This document shows, piece by piece, positions 60,779-64,000 of a stretch of 64,000 nt of DNA (positions within the stretch are counted from its first letter, which is position 1; every line of letters starts with the position of its first letter). A model generated the notes under the pieces. The model had not been told where the DNA came from. It was given only the letters and a program-made list of their open reading frames with translations, and did not search any database. Origin of the DNA: CAYPFY01 sp964410105 (GTDB taxonomy: Bacteria > Bacteroidota > Ignavibacteria > UBA10030 > SZUA-254); NCBI GenBank assembly GCA_964410105.1, contig CAYPFY010000011.1:57742-121741 (forward strand), in the 5' to 3' direction. Both the position numbers and the translations under genes were made by a program.

Positions 60779-61077
60779 GGCTCAAGATCTCCATAAAAAA
60801 GGGTGACCACGCCCGCGGCGAAAGACATCAGGTCCCGGCCCGCGGTTTTTCCCTCCGGAGATGCGTTGGCCGCGTTCATCGCCTCCGGCGAATCGTAATA
60901 CATTTCGGCCATAAGATGATACTCGGTCCCTCCGATCGGGGATCCCTTGATCCTGGTGACCTCGAGCTTGCGCAGCCCGGGGGTCTTCCTGATGAGGGGA
61001 ATGTGCACGTCGAAATAGTGGCGGTCGAAGAGCTCGGCGTCCTCGGGCCTGCGGTAAAGCGCGATCAGTTTGGTCAT
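60775..61077 (-). CDS. EthD-family protein
   Basis: 100 residues. EthD/dabb-like fold: MTKLIALYRRPEDAELFDRHYFDVHIPLIRKTPGLRKLEV and YHLMAEMYYDSPEAMNAANASPEGKTAGRDL. EthD proteins occur with ring-degrading or ether-cleaving enzymes. The ATG at 61077 is preferred; a longer frame adds residues without support. It heads the operon. Confidence 0.85.
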   Translation of the reverse strand: MTKLIALYRRPEDAELFDRHYFDVHIPLIRKTPGLRKLEVTRIKGSPIGGTEYHLMAEMYYDSPEAMNAANASPEGKTAGRDLMSFAAGVVTLFYGDLEP

Positions 61078-61102
61078 CGAATTCCCGGTTGAGTGTGGCT
61101 CC

Positions 61103-61131
61103 AATATACCCACGACCATCAAAAGAATCAA
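61103..61131 (-). promoter_or_regulatory. Promoter of the EthD operon
   Basis: On the minus strand TTGATT (61131-61126), 17-bp spacer, TATATT (61108-61103). Predicted start about 20 bases before the ATG. Confidence 0.65.
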
Positions 61132-61297
61132 CCCGGATTTTCCGGCAAGTTCCCGAGGTGCGAACGCCGCGAAAAAAATTCGCAGAGCATTCTCCCGTAA
61201 ATATTTGGCGGGGGCGGTGCAGCGAGCGCCCGGGGCGAAAGATCGTGGAATATGCGCGGGAATTTTCTTACCTTCCCGGAATTCAACTGCCAAAAAA

Positions 61298-63148
61298 ATG
61301 TCGGAACGGATCGGCTGGAAAAAACTTGAATACGCGACGGCCTCCGCGCTGGGGCTCGCCGCGTTTCTGCTCTATGCGGTCACGAGTTGTCGCACGGTGA
61401 ATTTCATCGATAGCGGGGAACTTGCCTCGGTGAATTCAACGCTCGGGATCGCTCACCCGACGGGCTATCCCCTCTTTACGGAGATCGGCTGGATTTTTGC
61501 CCATCTTCCGCTCGGCCTGAGGGTCATCCAGAAACTGAATCTGATGGCGGCCTTCTTCTGCGCGGGAGGGATTTTCCTCTTTTTCCGCCTGATGCTTTTC
61601 CTCCTTTCGGAATTCCCCGGGCAGAAGAAACCGCAAGTTCTGACAAAGCGGGCCCTCTACCAGTATTTTCTCCCGGCCGCCTTCGGGACGCTTGTGCTGG
61701 CGGCGTCTGAAACATACTGGTCCACGGCGACCTCCATCGAAGTCTATCCCCTGCACGTTTTCCTGGTTCCGGTCGTCATGCTCCTTTTCTTGCGGAGCGT
61801 CAGTTCGGAGGGATCCGGTCGCGAGAGCCTGGCCTTCGCCTACGCGCTCGGACTGTCGTTCACCAACCACATGACGACGATTCTGCTGGCTCCGGCATTT
61901 CTCTGGCTCTTCTTCCGCCGGCACGGACGATCAGGTTTCCGGCGCATCGGCCGTCTCGTGCCCCCCTTCCTTCTGGGGCTTTCCGCCTACCTCTATCTGC
62001 CGATCCGGGCCCGCCAGGCCCCGGTCCTGAACTGGGGGAATCCGGCCGATCTCCAGCACTTCCTCTGGCACGTGAGCGGGAAAGTCTATCGGGTCTGGAT
62101 CTTTTCGTCGATGGAGATCGCTCGGAAGCAACTCGCCTATTTCGTGAACTCCCTTCCCGACGAATTCGCCTACTTCCCCCTGATCCTGGCCCTCGTCGGA
62201 TTCCTCTCTCTCATCGCGCGCTCGAGACAGCTTTGGGTGTTTACGCTCCTTTTGTTTGCCGGGTGCCTCGCGTACTCGATCAATTATGACATCAACGACA
62301 TCGATTCCTATTTTCTCCTTGCCTATATCACGATCTCGATCTGGGCGGCGTTCGGCGCCGCCCGTATCGTGGCCATCATGGAGGGGGGAAAATACGGGGG
62401 CGTAGCATCGATCGGCATCCTTGCGTCGTCGATCGCGGTCGCAGCCTACAATTACGAGCGGGTTGATGAGAGCGACAACCGCATCGTCGAGGCGTATACG
62501 CGGGACATGCTGTCGCACATCGGCCCGAACGGGATCATCATTTCGTCGCAGTGGGACTACTTCGTGTCGGCGGCGTATTACCTGCAGCTGGTGGAAAACT
62601 TCCGGCCCGATGTTACGGTCGTCGACAAGGAGCTCATGCGGCGATCATGGTACTATCTGCAGCTCCGGCGCCGGGCGCCCTGGCTCGTCGATGCCTCGCG
62701 GCGGGAGCTCGACGCTTTCCTCGTCGAGCTTCAGAAATTTGAGCACGACGCCCCCTATAATCCTTCGCTCATCGAGTACCGCTACGGCGGAATGATCCGG
62801 AGCATCATCGAAAAGAATTTCCGGTCGCGCCCGGTTTACGTCACGCATGAGATCGGGGCGGACTATACATCCGGATACAATCTCGGCCCTGCAGGGCTCG
62901 CCTTCCGGGTCTATCCCGACTCGATCCGCCACGAGAGCCCGCCCGTGGATTTCCAGGTTCCTATCCCCCGGCACCGCGACAAATACGTGGACGGGATTGT
63001 TTCACTCTATGCGTATGCCTTCTATAATAATGCCCTTGCGGCCTTTTCGGAGGGCAAAAAAGGGGACGCGGGACGATACGTTTCGGAGGCCCTCATTTTA
63101 GAGCCAGGGATGAGGGAGGCGGCGGAACTGGCGAAACAGATACGGTGA
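61298..63148 (+). CDS. DUF2723 membrane protein (possible protein O-glycosyltransferase)
   Basis: 616 residues. About ten membrane segments over the first 400 residues, with the DUF2723 mark RTVNFIDSGELASVNSTLGIAHPTGYPLF near residue 29-57, a soluble C-terminal region after residue 400, and a TPR-like end (ALAAFSEGKKGDAGRYVSEALILEP). The family includes the TMEM260-like O-mannosyltransferases. ATG 61298 begins the conserved part. Function by similarity only. Confidence 0.85.
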   Translation: MSERIGWKKLEYATASALGLAAFLLYAVTSCRTVNFIDSGELASVNSTLGIAHPTGYPLFTEIGWIFAHLPLGLRVIQKLNLMAAFFCAGGIFLFFRLMLFLLSEFPGQKKPQVLTKRALYQYFLPAAFGTLVLAASETYWSTATSIEVYPLHVFLVPVVMLLFLRSVSSEGSGRESLAFAYALGLSFTNHMTTILLAPAFLWLFFRRHGRSGFRRIGRLVPPFLLGLSAYLYLPIRARQAPVLNWGNPADLQHFLWHVSGKVYRVWIFSSMEIARKQLAYFVNSLPDEFAYFPLILALVGFLSLIARSRQLWVFTLLLFAGCLAYSINYDINDIDSYFLLAYITISIWAAFGAARIVAIMEGGKYGGVASIGILASSIAVAAYNYERVDESDNRIVEAYTRDMLSHIGPNGIIISSQWDYFVSAAYYLQLVENFRPDVTVVDKELMRRSWYYLQLRRRAPWLVDASRRELDAFLVELQKFEHDAPYNPSLIEYRYGGMIRSIIEKNFRSRPVYVTHEIGADYTSGYNLGPAGLAFRVYPDSIRHESPPVDFQVPIPRHRDKYVDGIVSLYAYAFYNNALAAFSEGKKGDAGRYVSEALILEPGMREAAELAKQIR

Positions 63149-63163
63149 AACCCAACAAATTGT

Positions 63164-63191
63164 TTGACTTTTCGGGGGGAAATGTTATATT
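63164..63191 (+). promoter_or_regulatory. Promoter of the tRNA-rpmG cluster
   Basis: TTGACT (63164-63169), 16-bp spacer, TATATT (63186-63191). The first tRNA starts 117 bases downstream, with a hairpin between. Confidence 0.6.
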
Positions 63192-63249
63192 ACTAAGCTT
63201 TGGGTTTCACGGACCCACCTGGAAGAGCGGAAATGACCCGGTTTTTACG

Positions 63250-63288
63250 AAAAAACCCCGAAAAACTGGAGGGGAGGGGTTTCTTTTT
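63250..63288 (+). terminator. Terminator-like hairpin ahead of the tRNA cluster
   Basis: AAACCCC (63253-63259) pairs with GGGGTTT (63276-63282), extended by AAA/TTT past a bulge, then TTTTT at 63284-63288. It may end the DUF2723 transcript or attenuate the tRNA transcript from the promoter at 63164. Confidence 0.5.
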
Positions 63289-63307
63289 CCATGCGTGGGA
63301 GTAAAGT

Positions 63308-63379
63308 GCCGATGTAGCTCAACGGTAGAGCAGCTGATTTGTAATCAGCTGGTTGGAGGTTCAAATCCTCTCATCGGCT
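63308..63379 (+). tRNA. tRNA-Thr (TGT)
   Basis: 72 bases, full cloverleaf. Acceptor GCCGATG pairs with CATCGGC; the anticodon loop TTTGTAA gives TGT; GGTTCAAATCC T arm is standard. No CCA is encoded. Confidence 0.95.
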
Positions 63380-63449
63380 CATGCTGGGCCCGCTCGGTAT
63401 CGTTCGGAATGTTCCTCGGCACACGGGAAAATTGAGCCCGGTAGGTTGC

Positions 63450-63532
63450 GGGCAGGTAGCGAAGTGGTCAAACGCAACAGACTGTAAATCTGTCGGCTTC
63501 GGCCTTCGGAGGTTCAAATCCTTCCCTGCCCA
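63450..63532 (+). tRNA. tRNA-Tyr (GTA)
   Basis: 83 bases with a long variable arm, as in bacterial tRNA-Tyr. Acceptor GGGCAGG pairs with CCTGCCC, discriminator A; anticodon loop CTGTAAA gives GTA. Confidence 0.95.
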
Positions 63533-63586
63533 CGCAAAGATGAGCGACGATGGTCGACTCGGGGCAGCGGGCCGCCGGTGGTCCAT

Positions 63587-63659
63587 GCGGGAGTAACTCA
63601 GTTGGTAGAGTCACAGCCTTCCAAGCTGTTGGTCGCGGGTTCGAGTCCCGTCTCCCGCT
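63587..63659 (+). tRNA. tRNA-Gly (TCC)
   Basis: 73 bases. Acceptor GCGGGAG with CTCCCGC; anticodon loop CTTCCAA gives TCC. Its partner enzyme GlyRS is at 27858-29348. Confidence 0.95.
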
Positions 63660-63682
63660 CTGACTCGAGGGGCCTTGCCGAT

Positions 63683-63755
63683 GCTTGCGTAGCTCAGCTG
63701 GTAGAGCACATCCTTGGTAAGGATGAGGTCACCGGTTCAATCCCGGTCGCAAGCT
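63683..63755 (+). tRNA. tRNA-Thr (GGT)
   Basis: 73 bases. Acceptor GCTTGCG with CGCAAGC; anticodon loop TTGGTAA gives GGT. In many relatives tuf follows this tRNA; here rpmG follows after 36 bases. Confidence 0.95.
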
Positions 63756-63791
63756 CTCAAACGTCGCAGAGAAATTTCACAACGGTGAACC

Positions 63792-63941
63792 ATGCGTGAT
63801 ATCATTACCCTCGAATGCACTGACTGTAAACGTCGGAACTACACGACGACAAAGAACAAGAAGAAGCAATCTGGCCGCGTTGAGTACAAGAAATTCTGTC
63901 CCTGGTGCAACAAACATACGCAGCACAAGGAGACGAAGTGA
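63792..63941 (+). CDS. rpmG: 50S ribosomal protein L33
   Basis: 49 residues: MRDIITLECTDCKRRNYTTTKN with a CxxC pair and a second pair in FCPWCNKHTQH, so the zinc-binding form. It reads 150 bases including the stop. The neighbours are the usual Thr tRNA before and Trp tRNA after, but tuf is missing from between tRNA-Thr and this gene. Confidence 0.95.
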   Translation: MRDIITLECTDCKRRNYTTTKNKKKQSGRVEYKKFCPWCNKHTQHKETK

Positions 63942-63948
63942 TATGTCT

Positions 63949-64000
63949 ACGTCAGTAGCTCAATTGGCTAGAGCAGCGGTCTCCAAAACCGCAGGTTGGG
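63949..64000 (+). tRNA. tRNA-Trp (CCA), cut by window end
   Basis: First 52 bases of a tRNA: acceptor half ACGTCAG, D arm AGCTCAATTGGCTAGAGCA, anticodon stem GCGGT/ACCGC around CTCCAAA giving CCA. The T arm and 3' end lie outside. secE and nusG usually follow. Confidence 0.9.

Overview
The window is a GC-rich chromosome segment, apart from one AT-rich island, from a bacterium that looks like the Bacteroidota/Chlorobi/Ignavibacteria side of the FCB group. The signs are two exported proteins ending in a type IX / FlgD-like tail (NYPNPFN motif), a PorQ-like outer membrane protein, DUF3109 and DUF3467 proteins, an Ig-like lipoprotein of the kind common in Bacteroidota, and the Thr-Tyr-Gly-Thr tRNA cluster before rpmG and tRNA-Trp. 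Promoters are unusually readable: many upstream regions show a TTGaNN-17 bp-TATATT-like pair. No search was run; phylum and functions are inferred from motifs and gene order.

Layout. 1-1878 (minus): partial M14 zinc carboxypeptidase. 2065-4066 (plus): hydrolase, bioY, unknown protein. 4180-11422 (minus): long DNA-repair and phospholipid run pgsA-pgpA-cinA-thpR-response regulator-recA-recX, two exonucleases and a methyltransferase, preceded by rpmB with its own promoter and terminator. 11748-16482 (minus): MacAB-type export operon and a small beta-barrel candidate. 16542-18266: GT-C membrane glycosyltransferase. 18472-22249 (plus): tsaD, mltG, Ig-like lipoprotein. 22246-24119 (minus): two SPOR lipoproteins and deoC with an unusual N-terminal extension; 24263: PorQ-like. 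25207-32991 (minus): AMMECR1, MEMO, Rossmann/DUF2520, enoyl-CoA hydratase, glyS, OmpA-like, TPR and ZIP genes. 33114-39827 (plus): phosphohexomutase, an EutN/CcmL microcompartment vertex protein, dprA, DUF3109, rpoN, hslV, hslU. 39824-41355 (minus): DUF3467 and a TPR lipoprotein.

The stretch 41446-45029 is foreign in character: AT-rich, bounded by a perfect 22-bp inverted repeat, and carrying a HigB-like toxin, HigA-like antitoxin and SecB-like chaperone in the order of a toxin-antitoxin-chaperone (TAC) system, plus a coiled-coil/winged-helix protein, a decayed IS1-family transposase and a 49-residue membrane ORF. It sits exactly between two host promoters.

After the island come a HIT hydrolase, isocitrate dehydrogenase, a 1197-residue BNR-repeat exported protein, then clpS-alaS-gmhA-sugar transferase-membrane protein (plus). 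A minus-strand operon (61077-56043) joins an EthD-like protein, a crotonase lacking one catalytic glutamate, a five-heme cytochrome with a secretion tail, a canonical enoyl-CoA hydratase and an exported phospholipase-D-like protein. The window ends with a DUF2723 membrane protein and tRNA-Thr, Tyr, Gly, Thr, rpmG and partial tRNA-Trp, with no tuf in its usual place.

Most interesting: the TAC island and its inverted repeats, DeoC with a possible microcompartment targeting helix together with an orphan EutN/CcmL gene, a set of promoters placed so that transcripts would be leaderless, and the crotonase/cytochrome/PLD operon.
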